This document shows positions 35,884 to 47,433 of a stretch of 64,000 nucleotides of DNA, one piece after another. This DNA is from Marinobacter vinifirmus. GTDB taxonomy: Bacteria; Pseudomonadota; Gammaproteobacteria; Pseudomonadales; Oleiphilaceae. Position 1 is the first letter of the stretch. Each line of letters starts with the position of its first letter. Where the stretch lies: NCBI RefSeq assembly GCF_002258215.1, contig NZ_NEFY01000003.1, positions 62,001-126,000 of the forward strand, written 5' to 3'. The notes beneath the pieces were generated by a model. The model had not been told where the DNA came from. It saw nothing but the letters and a program-made list of their open reading frames with translations, and did not search any database. The position numbers and the translations under genes were made by a program.

Positions 35884-37317
35884 TCAGGCCCGGTTCAACC
35901 GCCAGTCATCATAAACCGCCATGGCCTGCTCGATGGCCGAGGCCAGGTCCTGCCGCTGGGAATGGCTCAGGGAGCGCTGTTTGCGGCACCGGTCGAAGGC
36001 TTTCTGGATCTCCCTTCGGCTGGCTTTGTCGAGCTGTTCCAGCCAGTGGTGATCCGCCGGTTCCAGTTCCAGTAAATCCCGGCCGGCGTGGTTGCGATGG
36101 CTGATGTGCCACCAGTGGTCCACGGCCCGACCTAAAACAACATAGCCGAACTGGCTGTCCTGTACAGGGCCAAAACTGGCGGTTTTCAGGCCGTCTTTTA
36201 TGGGGCCGATGTTCAGGGCCGGCAGTACCAGTCTGTCTCCGTAAAAATAACTGCCCGCTGCCCCCAGTACACCACCTATCAGAGCGCCGGCACCCAGGGA
36301 TGAGCCCAGGGTCAGGGCGTCCAGCCCGGCACCGCCCACGGCCCCGGCACCAAAGCCGGCTCCGGCCAGGTATTTCTTGCTCACGGCCCAGTGCTGGCGG
36401 GTGTCTTCCGAGAACAGGTCATGCTGGCTGGCCCACTCCAGTTCCGCTTCCTGCCGCTGTATGCGTTGGTGCTGGTACAGGTGTTCGATGCTCACCCGCA
36501 GGGTTTGCTCCCGTTTGCGCTGACGTTGATACCAGCGTTCCCGGAGGGTTTCGGCCAGGGTGGCATCGCTGGTGCCGGCAATCTGGTCCAGGGTCAGGGT
36601 GCGCTTTTCCTGCCAGGACATCAGGTCTTCCAGTGCCCGGGCGATCAGCTGGGCCGCCTGTTGCCGGCGCTGGCGACGTTGTTCTGACAGCAGGTGAGTG
36701 GCCTGTTCCAGGGGCTGTTCCCAGTCCGGCTCCAGTTGGCCAAAGGCCCGCAACAGGCTCAGATGTTGTTCGAACGGGGCGCGTACGGCGTCGAACTTGC
36801 GGACAACCTGGAAGAACTGGCCAAGGGCAGATTGCCAGGTGTCGCTGTAATCGTCGTCGCCGATGCTGTTGATCAGGGCCAGGCTGGGGCGCCCGGTCCA
36901 GCGCAAAATGGTCATCTCCGCTTCGTGTTCGGTGCTGTAGGGTACGGAGCCGTCCACCACGTAGATAATGCCGGCCCCTTCGGTGATCGGTGCCAGCAGT
37001 TCGCATTCATCCACAAAGCGGTCGTCGCCCCTATGCTGCAACACGAAGGCGCGCACGGTTTCCGGGTGGTCTGAGGCCGACAGGCTGTGGGCTTCCAGCC
37101 ATTGCAATACCCTTCGGGGGCGCTGGAAGCCGGGAGTATCCACCAGGGTGTACAGTTCCTGGCCGTCGACGGTCAGCGGGTAGGCTTGCCCGGCCCGGGT
37201 GGTGCCCGGTTCCAGGGCAATGGCGATGGCGTCGTTCTGGGACAGGGTGGCCACCACGCTGGATTTGCCCTTGTTGGGGTGGCCCACCACCGCAAACACC
37301 GGTTTCTGGTTCATCAT
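35884..37317 (-). CDS. GTPase with DUF3482 domain and glycine-rich membrane hairpin
   Basis: The 477-residue protein has an N-terminal small-GTPase domain: P-loop GHPNKGKSS, GTTRAG switch, DTPGF (G3), and a probable G4 near ALINSIGDDD. A helical middle (about 200-310) is followed by a glycine-zipper-like segment (AGAGFGAGAVGGAGLDALTL, SLGAGALIGGVLGAAGSYFY, about 330-375) able to insert in membranes, and a DUF3482 C-terminus. The start overlaps the DUF2868 gene by 4 bases. The DUF2868-DUF3482 pair recurs in gammaproteobacteria without a known function. Confidence 0.88.
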   Translation of the reverse strand: MMNQKPVFAVVGHPNKGKSSVVATLSQNDAIAIALEPGTTRAGQAYPLTVDGQELYTLVDTPGFQRPRRVLQWLEAHSLSASDHPETVRAFVLQHRGDDRFVDECELLAPITEGAGIIYVVDGSVPYSTEHEAEMTILRWTGRPSLALINSIGDDDYSDTWQSALGQFFQVVRKFDAVRAPFEQHLSLLRAFGQLEPDWEQPLEQATHLLSEQRRQRRQQAAQLIARALEDLMSWQEKRTLTLDQIAGTSDATLAETLRERWYQRQRKREQTLRVSIEHLYQHQRIQRQEAELEWASQHDLFSEDTRQHWAVSKKYLAGAGFGAGAVGGAGLDALTLGSSLGAGALIGGVLGAAGSYFYGDRLVLPALNIGPIKDGLKTASFGPVQDSQFGYVVLGRAVDHWWHISHRNHAGRDLLELEPADHHWLEQLDKASRREIQKAFDRCRKQRSLSHSQRQDLASAIEQAMAVYDDWRLNRA

Positions 37318-38723
37318 GCGGTACTCCCGGTGTGATACGGGTTATCCGGCAGCGCCGGTAGCAGGGCAACATTGGCAAACCCGGCGGGCAGGCGTTCGGT
37401 GAAGCGCAGCCAGGGCTGTACCAGGTGTTCCGCCGGTTCCCGGTTGGCATCGGGTGCCAGTGGCAGAATGGTCAGGGTGGTGCCATCCGGCCAGCGTGCC
37501 CGGGCCTGCTCCAGGAAGTCATGGAGTTCCCCGGTCGGCGGTTCCCAGCTGCGGGTAACCAGCACAACAGAAGGAGCCCGCTCCCCGGCCAGTTGTTCAG
37601 CCAGGCTCTCCAGTACCCCGTCATCTTCCGCCAGGGACGCCCGGCCACCGGCTTTGAGTACCCGGCTGTCCTGCGCCAGCAATGCTTGCGGCAGTTCCGG
37701 CTCCCCCGCTCCGGCCCAGCAGATAATGTACTGGCTGTCCTGCAGCTGCCCGGGCCTGGCCCGGGTGCGGGTATCGGGCAAATCGTCGGCATCGTTGTGC
37801 TGGTTGCCGGTGTCCAGGGTCGGAGTTTCCATGCGGTACATCAGGGCCTGCATACCGGGATGACGTTGCAGCAAGCGCTCCGCCTTCCGGGCCAGCAACC
37901 ACTGGCTGAGTGCCAGCAGAAGCAGGCGGGGCAGCAGTACCCAGGTCAACCACAGCATCACCACGAAGGGCCACCATTGCCCCCATTGAACCGGATCGGT
38001 GCCGGTACTGCCCGGTGAGGCGCGGAAGAAACGGGTGGCTTCCACCAGTTCCCGGGAAGGTTCTGCGGCAGGCCACAGCCAGCTCCAAGGGTTGGCAATG
38101 GCATGGATCAGGCTGTGGTAGCTCTGGGCGGCGGTGTTGAGCGTGGTGCTCCAGCCGAAGGCCAGGTCCTGAACCACCAGCATCACCAGCAAGGTCAGCA
38201 GGCCAGTCAGGGCAAACAGGCTGCCACCGGTGTGGGCGGCCCGGGCCATCAGCGCAGGTTGCAATTGCGCCAGGGTTGTTCCGGGAGGCTGTGCTTGCAG
38301 GCGCCGTTGCAGCCAGCTCCAGGGTTGCCATCCGGCCAGCGATTGCACGGTGGTGGCCAGTGCCAGCAAAAGCTGCAGTAACACGAACGCGATGATCACC
38401 GTGACATTGATGCGCTGGCCGCCATCGTAAAACAGCAGGCCGGCCATGGTAAGCACGCCGAACACCGCCCCCGCCGCTGCAAAGCCGCCGTTAATCCGCC
38501 GCCAGCGCTGCTGCACCGCCCTGCCTGCCTGGCGTGCGTTACCGGGGCCGCTCAGGCGCTCCATCTGTTCCAGCCACAGGGCGGCATCCGGGCTTTGGCC
38601 CCGTTGCTGGCAGTCCAGGGCAAAGCGCCGGTCCCGGCGGTGCAGAAAGGCGGGGGCCTGGTCCCTGTCCCGCTGGATGCGATCATCAAAATCCAGCAGC
38701 AGACGAAGGGGGTTGTGGCTCAT
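37314..38723 (-). CDS. DUF2868 membrane protein, partner of the GTPase
   Basis: A 469-residue integral membrane protein starting MSHNPLRLLLDFDDRIQRDR, with a soluble N-terminus (about 1-90), membrane helices around residues 95-145 and 180-230 and 265-320, and a cytoplasmic C-terminal domain with a GAGEPELPQALL region. It matches DUF2868, normally encoded next to the DUF3482 GTPase. ATG at 38723 is chosen because AGGA precedes it; an upstream in-frame extension to 38807 would overlap the next gene's start. The stop overlaps the GTPase start, indicating coupling. Confidence 0.85.
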   Translation of the reverse strand: MSHNPLRLLLDFDDRIQRDRDQAPAFLHRRDRRFALDCQQRGQSPDAALWLEQMERLSGPGNARQAGRAVQQRWRRINGGFAAAGAVFGVLTMAGLLFYDGGQRINVTVIIAFVLLQLLLALATTVQSLAGWQPWSWLQRRLQAQPPGTTLAQLQPALMARAAHTGGSLFALTGLLTLLVMLVVQDLAFGWSTTLNTAAQSYHSLIHAIANPWSWLWPAAEPSRELVEATRFFRASPGSTGTDPVQWGQWWPFVVMLWLTWVLLPRLLLLALSQWLLARKAERLLQRHPGMQALMYRMETPTLDTGNQHNDADDLPDTRTRARPGQLQDSQYIICWAGAGEPELPQALLAQDSRVLKAGGRASLAEDDGVLESLAEQLAGERAPSVVLVTRSWEPPTGELHDFLEQARARWPDGTTLTILPLAPDANREPAEHLVQPWLRFTERLPAGFANVALLPALPDNPYHTGSTA

Positions 38724-38805
38724 GCAGTGTCCTGATGAATTCGGTCGGATTGGCTTTCCTGCTAGGATATAGCCAATAACACTAACGAAGCCAGCCGGGA
38801 AACCC

Positions 38806-39165
38806 ATGCCCCACCACCTGATGAACCTGCGTAACGTACCCGATGACGAGGCCGAGGAAATCCGCGCCCTGTTTGAAGAATACGAGGTGCGCTACTACGA
38901 AACTCCGCCCAGCCGCTGGGGCATCAGCATGGGCGGCTTCTGGGCCCATGATGACGACGAAGCCGCCCGGGCCCGGGCGTTACTGGATGAGTACCAGGCA
39001 CAGAGGCTGGAAAGCCAGCGTGAGCAATACCAGAGTCGCTGCGAGCGGGGTGAAACAGGGCTGTGGTACCAGTTCCGCAAACGACCGGCGACCTTTCTGG
39101 CGGCGCTGGTGGCGATTGTCGTGATTCTGGGATTTTCCTTACTACCCTTTGTGCGTCTTGGCTAG
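38806..39165 (+). CDS. DUF6164 family protein
   Basis: A 119-residue protein: an N-terminal domain (MPHHLMNLRNVPDDEAEEIR, then YYETPPSRWGISMGGFWAHD) and a C-terminal membrane helix (about 95-116). The N-terminal half resembles small signal-transducing DUF2007-like folds and I believe the family is DUF6164; function is unknown. It is divergent from DUF2868 and is followed 45 bases later by the acetoacetyl-CoA synthetase gene. Confidence 0.75.
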   Translation: MPHHLMNLRNVPDDEAEEIRALFEEYEVRYYETPPSRWGISMGGFWAHDDDEAARARALLDEYQAQRLESQREQYQSRCERGETGLWYQFRKRPATFLAALVAIVVILGFSLLPFVRLG

Positions 39166-39210
39166 AAGTGCCCGCTATAGCTGAACACTAACAACAATCC
39201 GGAGAAACGG

Positions 39211-41199
<1,989 letters not shown>

Positions 41200-41642
41200 T
41201 CAGGGGTGTTTTGTTGACAAAGTGACGGCCGTCATCGCTGAGCAAAGGGTTGCGGAAACCAGCTCGGCAGTCCGATAAGCGGTGGGGGAAAGCCCTCCCA
41301 AAACTGTGCGGAGCCATGGATGGCGGAGCCCAAGCGCCCCATGGATGGGCCGAAGGAGCGTGTTTTGGGAGGGCTTTCCCCCACCGCGATCACTCCAAAG
41401 CCAGAAAAACGAACAAATGTTAGAAAGTTTCGTAAATTCCCGCCATTTCATCAGCCTGTAACCGAAGATCAGGCATTATCCGTACGTTCTTATACTAAGA
41501 TCGTAATCAAAATTCCGCAAAAAATGCTATCTTAGTAGCTCTATCAAAAGTTCCGAATCAGTCACTGGCAAAACCGGACGTTCACAAGACGCCCGAATGC
41601 GCCATGACCGTCCTGAACCCACCCCATAGCCTGAGGACGAAA
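41200..41642. other. 443-base gap upstream of icd: palindrome plus AT-rich promoter region
   Basis: Contains the family 2 palindrome at 41279-41387, then an AT-rich part (about 41405-41560) likely to hold the icd promoter; TTCTTATACTAAG near 41485-41500 includes a TATACT -10-like hexamer but no strong -35. No gene is apparent. Confidence 0.6.
41279..41387. repeat. palindromic element, family 2 copy b (perfect 26-bp arms, 57-base core)
   Basis: Left arm 41279-41304 and right arm 41362-41387 are perfect reverse complements (26 bp, containing GGAAAGCCCTCC). The spacer 41305-41361 is exactly 57 bases and aligns without gaps to the minus-strand spacer of the element at 9668-9784, sharing GGAGCCATGGATGGCGGAG, AAGCGCC, GGATG and AGGAGCG. 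The arms of the two copies differ outside the shared 12-mer, which is in inverted orientation. Confidence 0.87.
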
Positions 41643-43886
41643 ATGAGCAACTCCAAATCCAAGATTGTCTACACGTTGACCGACGAGGCACCCGCCCTCG
41701 CTACCCGGTCACTGCTTCCCATCCTGGAAACCTTCGCCAAGCCGGCTGGTATCGACTTCGAAACCAGCGACATCTCTCTCGCGGCGCGTATTCTGGCAGG
41801 CTTCCCGGACTACCTCGAGGAAGACCAGCGGGTGCCGGATGCCCTGGCTGAATTGGGTGAGTACACCAAGGATCCGGACGCCAACATCATCAAGCTGCCG
41901 AACATCTCTGCGTCCATTCCCCAGCTGCGTGCTGCCATCAAAGAGCTGAACGAGCAGGGCTACAAGGTTCCCGAGTACAAAGAAAACCCGGAAACCGACG
42001 AAGAGAAAGAAATCCACGCACGTTACTCCAAAGTACTGGGCAGCGCCGTTAACCCGGTACTGCGTGAAGGTAACTCCGACCGCCGTGCACCGGCTGCGGT
42101 AAAAGCCTTTGCCCGCAAGTTCCCGCACACCATGGGTGAGTGGAGCCCGGCTTCCCGTACCCACGTGGCGCACATGCGCGGTGGCGACTTCTACTCCAGC
42201 GAGCAGTCTGTAACCCTGGACAAGGCCACCAACGCCCGCATCGTGTTCGAGAACAAGAAGGGTGAGCAAACCGTTCTGAAATCCGACCTGCCGCTGCAGG
42301 AAGGCGAAGTGCTCGACGGCATGTTCATGAGCAAGAAGGCGCTGGTGAAGTTCTTCGAAGACGCCATCGAAGACTGCGAAAAGACCGGTGTGATGTTCTC
42401 CCTGCACGTGAAAGCCACCATGATGAAAATCTCTCACCCGATCGTGTTCGGTCACGCGGTGAAGGTGTTCTTCAAGGAGCTGTTCGACAAGTACGGCGAC
42501 GTGTTCAATGAAATCGGCGTAAACCCGAACAACGGCTTGTCTTCCGTAGTTGATAAGATCAAGCAGCTGCCGGAATCCAAGCAGGAAGAAATCCAGGAAG
42601 CCCTGCACGCCTGCTACGAGCACCGTCCGGAAATCGCCATGGTCGATTCCGTGAAAGGTATCACCAACCTGCACGTACCGAGCGACGTGATCGTAGACGC
42701 CTCCATGCCGGCAATGATCCGTAACTCCGGCAAGATGTGGGCCCGTGATGGCAAGCTGAAGGACACCAAGGCGGTGATGCCTGAGTCCACCTACGCCACC
42801 ATCTACCAGGAAGTGATCAACTTCTGTAAGACCCACGGCGCGTTCGATCCCACCACCATGGGTACTGTGCCGAATGTCGGCCTGATGGCCCAGAAGGCGG
42901 AAGAGTACGGCTCCCACGACAAGACCTTCGAAATCAAGGAAGACGGTATCGTTCGCGTTGTCGCTGAAGACGGCACTGTACTGACTGAGCACAACGTTGA
43001 GCAAGGTGATATCTGGCGCGCTTGCCAGACCAAGGACCTGCCGATCCGTGACTGGGTCAAGCTGGCGGTCAACCGTTCACGCTCCAGTGGTATGCCGGCG
43101 GTATTCTGGCTGGATGACGAGCGTGCCCACGATGCCCAGCTGATCAAGAAGGTCGAGAAGTACCTGGCCGAGCTGGACACCGAAGGCCTGGAAATCCACA
43201 TCATGTCTCCGGTTCGCGCTATCCGCTGGACCATGGAGCGCCTGATCCGTGGCTTGGATACCATTTCCGTAACCGGCAACGTGCTGCGTGACTACCTGAC
43301 CGACCTGTTCCCGATCCTGGAGCTGGGCACCAGCGCCAAGATGCTGTCCATCGTGCCGCTGCTGAACGGCGGTGGTCTGTACGAGACCGGTGCTGGCGGT
43401 TCCGCACCCAAGCACGTACAGCAGCTGATCCAGGAAAACCACCTGCGTTGGGATTCCCTGGGTGAATTCCTGGCCACCGCAGTGTCCCTGGACGAGCTGG
43501 GCGAGAAGCAGAACAACCAGCGCGCCCGCCTGCTGGGCCAGACCCTGGACAAGGCTACCGAAAAGCTGCTGGAGAACAACCAGTCTCCGTCCCGTGTGAC
43601 CGGCGAGTTGGACAACCGGGGTTCCCACTTCCACCTGGCCCGTTACTGGGCGGAAGAGCTGTCCAAGCAGGATGAGGACAAGGAACTGAAAGAGTTCTTT
43701 GCCAAGCTGTCAGCACGGCTGGAAGAGAACAAGGACAAGATCCTGGAAGAAATGACGGTGGTACAGGGCAATCCGGCGGATATCGGTGGTTACTACCACG
43801 CGCCGGCGGAGAAAGTGTCTGCCGTTATGCAGCCCAGCGCTACGCTGAACAAGATCCTGGTCGACGCCCAGGCATCTGTGAGCTGA
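41643..43886 (+). CDS. icd: isocitrate dehydrogenase (NADP+), monomeric type
   Basis: Oxidative decarboxylation of isocitrate to 2-oxoglutarate in the TCA cycle. The 747 residues are the monomeric (IDH-II) class: [20 protein letters not shown] start, [20 protein letters not shown], the substrate region [38 protein letters not shown] and [15 protein letters not shown]. The ATG at 41643 has GAGG upstream; an in-frame ATG 13 codons earlier lacks support. A bidirectional terminator follows. Confidence 0.97.
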   Translation: MSNSKSKIVYTLTDEAPALATRSLLPILETFAKPAGIDFETSDISLAARILAGFPDYLEEDQRVPDALAELGEYTKDPDANIIKLPNISASIPQLRAAIKELNEQGYKVPEYKENPETDEEKEIHARYSKVLGSAVNPVLREGNSDRRAPAAVKAFARKFPHTMGEWSPASRTHVAHMRGGDFYSSEQSVTLDKATNARIVFENKKGEQTVLKSDLPLQEGEVLDGMFMSKKALVKFFEDAIEDCEKTGVMFSLHVKATMMKISHPIVFGHAVKVFFKELFDKYGDVFNEIGVNPNNGLSSVVDKIKQLPESKQEEIQEALHACYEHRPEIAMVDSVKGITNLHVPSDVIVDASMPAMIRNSGKMWARDGKLKDTKAVMPESTYATIYQEVINFCKTHGAFDPTTMGTVPNVGLMAQKAEEYGSHDKTFEIKEDGIVRVVAEDGTVLTEHNVEQGDIWRACQTKDLPIRDWVKLAVNRSRSSGMPAVFWLDDERAHDAQLIKKVEKYLAELDTEGLEIHIMSPVRAIRWTMERLIRGLDTISVTGNVLRDYLTDLFPILELGTSAKMLSIVPLLNGGGLYETGAGGSAPKHVQQLIQENHLRWDSLGEFLATAVSLDELGEKQNNQRARLLGQTLDKATEKLLENNQSPSRVTGELDNRGSHFHLARYWAEELSKQDEDKELKEFFAKLSARLEENKDKILEEMTVVQGNPADIGGYYHAPAEKVSAVMQPSATLNKILVDAQASVS

Positions 43887-43924
43887 GGCTCAGTGTCAGG
43901 CCGGGATGGTTCCCGGCCCTGATC

Positions 43925-43961
43925 AAAAAAACCGGACAGCCATTGGCTCTCCGGTTTTTTG
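43925..43961. terminator. bidirectional Rho-independent terminator between icd and the antiporter gene
   Basis: AAAAAAACCGGA(C)AGCC, loop ATT, GGCT(C)TCCGGTTTTTT: a stem with one C-C mismatch, A-run on the left and T-run on the right, so it can stop icd transcripts and those of the convergent antiporter gene at 43966. Confidence 0.88.
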
Positions 43962-43965
43962 TTGT

Positions 43966-45165
43966 CTAGTCGTCCTCGTCAGGGTCTTCCTGGTAGCCCT
44001 TGCCGGTCTCACCCGCCTTGCGCAGCTGGATCAGCGTCAGTGGCGGGCCAATGATCTCGAATACCACGGTCGCGCCGATGACCAGTGGCAGGATGTAACC
44101 CAGTTCCGGTAGCCGTTCGGTGGCTACCAGCGCCAGGCCCAGGGCCACGCCCGCCTGGGGCATCAGGCAGGCTCCGATGCGATTACGGGTGTCGGGCGCC
44201 GAGCCGGCCAGCACGCTGCCCAGATAGCCACCGGCAAAGCGCCCTGCCACCCGGGCCAGGACATAGGCCACTCCCAGTGCGCCCAGTGTTGGCAGTGCCA
44301 GCCAGTCCAGCTGGTAGCCCGCCATAAAGAAGAACAGTGCCAGGAAGGGTTCGGAAATACCGTCGATTGAACGGAATGGCCGCACGTGGTGCCGGGCGAG
44401 GTTGGCGACGACCACGCCCAGGGTCATGCAGGTGAGCAGGTAAGACAGGCCGAGCCAGCCGGCCAGCCCCGCGGCTACAAACACAAAGCCGGCGGATTCC
44501 AGCAGCATGGGCTCACCGGGCCGCAGCCGGCCGGTCAGCCACGCCATGGGCAGGCCAAGGACAATGCCCAGCAGTACCGAGCCTCCGACCTCCATCACCC
44601 CGTGCAGCATAGCCGTAGGGCCATGGGTATCGCCGTTGCCAATCAGCAGTCCGGCGCTGACCAGCAGGATACTGAACAGGATGGCGCCCCAGGCGTCGTC
44701 GATGGCTACAACCTGGAACACCAGCCGGGTCAGCGGGCCGTTGGCGCCGGATTCCCGCAGTACATCCAGCGTGGCGGCCGGCGCCGTGGCGGTGGAAATG
44801 CCACCCAGCAAGAGCGCTGCCGCCAGGTTGCCGGTGGCCCACCAGGTAGCGAAGGTAACGGCTGCAGCGGTCACAAAGGTGACCACCAGGCTGACAATCA
44901 GCGCCTCCTTGCCCTGCTTGAGGTCCCGGGCAGACATCCGCTCGCCCAGCAGAAAGCCCACCATGGCCAGGGTCAGCTGGGTAATCAGGTGAAAGCTCTG
45001 GCTGGCATCTGCCGGCAGCAGGTCCAGAAGGTCCGGCCCTGCCAGGGCGCCCAGCAACAGCAACAGGGTGACCCGGGGCACATGTACTTTCTGGCCGACC
45101 GCATGGGCCGCCAGGGCCAATAACAGGGTGGCGCCAATCAGGATAAGGTCGTTGGCGTGATTCAC
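43966..45165 (-). CDS. CPA2-type cation:proton antiporter
   Basis: A 399-residue membrane protein with about 12-13 helices and an acidic tail (GYQEDPDEDD). The fold pattern is that of monovalent cation:proton antiporters: VPRVTLLLLLGALAGPDLL, ITQLTLAMVGFLLGERM, and VAIDDAWGAILFSILLVS with the Asp pair typical of the ion site. GTG at 45165, 4 bases after the ybaK stop, is chosen as start; longer in-frame versions would overlap ybaK. Transported ion not predictable. Confidence 0.85.
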   Translation of the reverse strand: MNHANDLILIGATLLLALAAHAVGQKVHVPRVTLLLLLGALAGPDLLDLLPADASQSFHLITQLTLAMVGFLLGERMSARDLKQGKEALIVSLVVTFVTAAAVTFATWWATGNLAAALLLGGISTATAPAATLDVLRESGANGPLTRLVFQVVAIDDAWGAILFSILLVSAGLLIGNGDTHGPTAMLHGVMEVGGSVLLGIVLGLPMAWLTGRLRPGEPMLLESAGFVFVAAGLAGWLGLSYLLTCMTLGVVVANLARHHVRPFRSIDGISEPFLALFFFMAGYQLDWLALPTLGALGVAYVLARVAGRFAGGYLGSVLAGSAPDTRNRIGACLMPQAGVALGLALVATERLPELGYILPLVIGATVVFEIIGPPLTLIQLRKAGETGKGYQEDPDEDD

Positions 45166-45169
45166 CGGG

Positions 45170-45640
45170 TCAGTCCTGTTGCAGGGGCGCGAAGGTGGCC
45201 CCGGTGAGCCTGGCCAGGTCTTCCGGAGCCAGTTCGATCTCCAGTCCCCGTTTTCCGGCGCTGACAAACAGGGTTGCGAAGTTGCTGGCCGAGTCGTCGA
45301 TAAACGTCTTCAGCTGCTTCTTCTGCCCCAGCGGGCTGACGCCCCCCAGAACATAGCCGGTAGTGCGCTGAACCAGCTGTTTGTCGGCCATGGTGGCCTT
45401 CTTGGCCCCGGCGGCCCGGGCAATCAGCTTCAGGCTGAGCATGGCGGATACCGGCACCACGGCGACGGCGAGGTCTTTGCCATCCAGCGAGACAACCAGG
45501 GTTTTGAACACCTGGTCCGGATTGGCGCCGGTTTTTTCCACGGCTTCGTTGCCGTAGCTTTCGGCGGCCGGGTCATGCTCGTACTCGTGCACGGTAAAAG
45601 CTACCCTGGCACGTTGGGCGGCGAGAATTCCGGGGGTCAT
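45170..45640 (-). CDS. ybaK: Cys-tRNA(Pro)/Cys-tRNA(Cys) deacylase YbaK
   Basis: Hydrolyses Cys mischarged on tRNA(Pro). The 156 residues (MTPGILAAQRARVAFTVHEY) form a YbaK/INS-like domain with the family pattern TLVVSLDGKDLAVAVVPVSA, the AGAKKATMADKQLVQRTTGY segment and GGVSPLGQKK near the active site. ATG at 45640 has AGGAG just upstream. It is the first gene of a two-gene unit with the antiporter. Confidence 0.93.
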   Translation of the reverse strand: MTPGILAAQRARVAFTVHEYEHDPAAESYGNEAVEKTGANPDQVFKTLVVSLDGKDLAVAVVPVSAMLSLKLIARAAGAKKATMADKQLVQRTTGYVLGGVSPLGQKKQLKTFIDDSASNFATLFVSAGKRGLEIELAPEDLARLTGATFAPLQQD

Positions 45641-45771
45641 GCAGGCTCCTGTTGCAATCACGGTTTGCCGGAATTAAACCACGGGGCGCCGGTAACTGCA
45701 TCCCGGTTGCTGCCGGATGATGTGCTTTGATCTATAGTGAAACCATTCAGATATAAAACAAAGGCAACAAT

Positions 45772-47058
45772 ATGCATTCACTGGCTCGCCGCGCCCTGAA
45801 CCTCAGCGCCATTCCCCGGGACCTGCACTCGGTCACCTTCCGGGACACTGCCTCGGAGCACCCGGAACGGGTCGACCTGGCCCCAGAGGTTCCGGAAGCC
45901 GTGTGGCGCAGCGTGGAAGCCCTTTACCGGACCGGGGTTCATCCCGGTATCCAGCTGTCTTTGCGTTATCGGGGCGAGCAGGTGCTGCATCGCGCCATCG
46001 GTCATAGCCGGGGTAACGGGCCCCACGATCCCCGCTCGATGCCCCGGGTGCCGATGACTACCGAAACCCCCGTCTGCTTTTTCTCTGCCTCCAAGGCGGT
46101 GACTGCCTTGCTGATGCATATGCTGGCCGAGCAGGGGCTGGTGAACCTGATGGACCCGGTGTCCTACTACTGCCCGGAATTTGCCAGCAGCGGTAAGCGC
46201 ACCATAACCGTGCACCAGATCCTGTCGCACCGGGGCGGTATTCCGGCCATTCCCCGGGAAACCCCCATTGATGTGTTGTGGGATAAAGACGAAATCTGGC
46301 GATTGCTGTGTAACGCCCGGCCGGTGGAAGTAGACGGCGCCAAGGTGGCTTACCACGCCATCACCGGCGGCTTTGTGTTGCAGCGGGTGCTGGAGAAGGT
46401 GACCGGCGACAGCATTGATGCCTACCTGGACAAGTACCTGCGCGGGCCCATGGGCATGAAGTGGTTCACCTACGGTATTGGTGCGGAACACCTTCCGGAC
46501 CTGGCCAGTAACTACGCCACCGGGCCTACCCCGAGGTTTCCGGTGTCCTGGATTGTTAACCGGGCTCTGGGCGGCGACATCGGGACCGTTGAGCGAGTGA
46601 CCAATGATCCCCGTTTCCAGGAAGCGGTGATTCCCGCCGGTAACCTGTGTGGCACCGCTGAGGAGATGAGCCGGTTCTTTCAGATGATGCTGAATGGCGG
46701 CACCTGGAATGGCCAGCGGATCTGCAGCGAACTCACCATTCGGCGTGCGATCCAGCAGTTCGGATCCCTCCAGGTGGACCGTACCATGATGCTGCCCATG
46801 CGCTTCAGTGCCGGCATGATGCTGGGCGGCAATCCGGTGGGGCTCTGGGGGCCGCAAAGTCGCTATGCCTTTGGCCACGTGGGCTTGATCAACAAGTTCT
46901 GCTGGGCGGACCCGGCCCGGGATATTTCGGTCAGCCTGCTCAATACCGGCTTCCCGATAGTCGGCCATCATTTACCCGCGCTGGGGAAGTTTGTCTATAC
47001 TGTGTGCAAGCAGTTTCCGTTATTGCCGGAGCATCGCCGCAGGCTGGTGGCAGCGTGA
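45772..47058 (+). CDS. serine hydrolase of the beta-lactamase/esterase (class C-like) family
   Basis: A 428-residue enzyme with the penicillin-binding fold: the nucleophile motif SxxK is SASK at residues 105-108 (CFFSASKAVTALLMH), the Tyr motif region AYHAITGGFVLQRVLE, and a later GHVGLINKFCWADP that may be the KTG-equivalent. No signal peptide is clear, so it is probably cytoplasmic, like EstB-type esterases or lipases. Substrate unknown; antibiotic hydrolysis is unlikely for this branch. Confidence 0.85.
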   Translation: MHSLARRALNLSAIPRDLHSVTFRDTASEHPERVDLAPEVPEAVWRSVEALYRTGVHPGIQLSLRYRGEQVLHRAIGHSRGNGPHDPRSMPRVPMTTETPVCFFSASKAVTALLMHMLAEQGLVNLMDPVSYYCPEFASSGKRTITVHQILSHRGGIPAIPRETPIDVLWDKDEIWRLLCNARPVEVDGAKVAYHAITGGFVLQRVLEKVTGDSIDAYLDKYLRGPMGMKWFTYGIGAEHLPDLASNYATGPTPRFPVSWIVNRALGGDIGTVERVTNDPRFQEAVIPAGNLCGTAEEMSRFFQMMLNGGTWNGQRICSELTIRRAIQQFGSLQVDRTMMLPMRFSAGMMLGGNPVGLWGPQSRYAFGHVGLINKFCWADPARDISVSLLNTGFPIVGHHLPALGKFVYTVCKQFPLLPEHRRRLVAA

Positions 47059-47187
47059 GTTGGGGCACTGGGGTTAACGGAGTGTTAAAAAAAGTGAAAG
47101 CTTGTTCATTTTAATTGAACTTTGTCGGACAGTCCGGCACACTTTTTCACGCAAGACTTTCAGGATGTGGAAGTTACCAAAGACTCA

Positions 47188-47430
47188 ATGGATGAGACCC
47201 CTATGCCAAAATCAAGGCTATCCCCGCTCGAACCCCGCCGTGTGCAACTGGACTATCACGAGAGCATGCGCTCCCAGGTCCAGCAACAGCTGTGCAACGA
47301 AGTAGAGCGGCTTGAACGCCGTATCGAAACCCTGCGCATGACCAAGGCCCCCCACGCTGCCCTGATGATTTCTACCTATGAACGCATGATCAGCCGCAAG
47401 AAGGGTTTTTTGCAGAACTGGGATTTGTAG
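47188..47430 (+). CDS. small conserved hypothetical helical protein
   Basis: About 80 residues, MDETPMPKSRLSPLEPRRVQ..., with a long charged helix (VQQQLCNEVERLERRIETLR) that could form a coiled coil, and a basic end (RKKGFLQNWDL). No family recognised. The start is not fixed: ATGs at 47188 and 47203, and a TTG at 47122, are in frame, none with a strong Shine-Dalgarno. Codon use looks like real coding sequence. It converges on the lipoprotein gene with a 3-base gap. Confidence 0.65.
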   Translation: MDETPMPKSRLSPLEPRRVQLDYHESMRSQVQQQLCNEVERLERRIETLRMTKAPHAALMISTYERMISRKKGFLQNWDL

Positions 47431-47433
47431 CCG

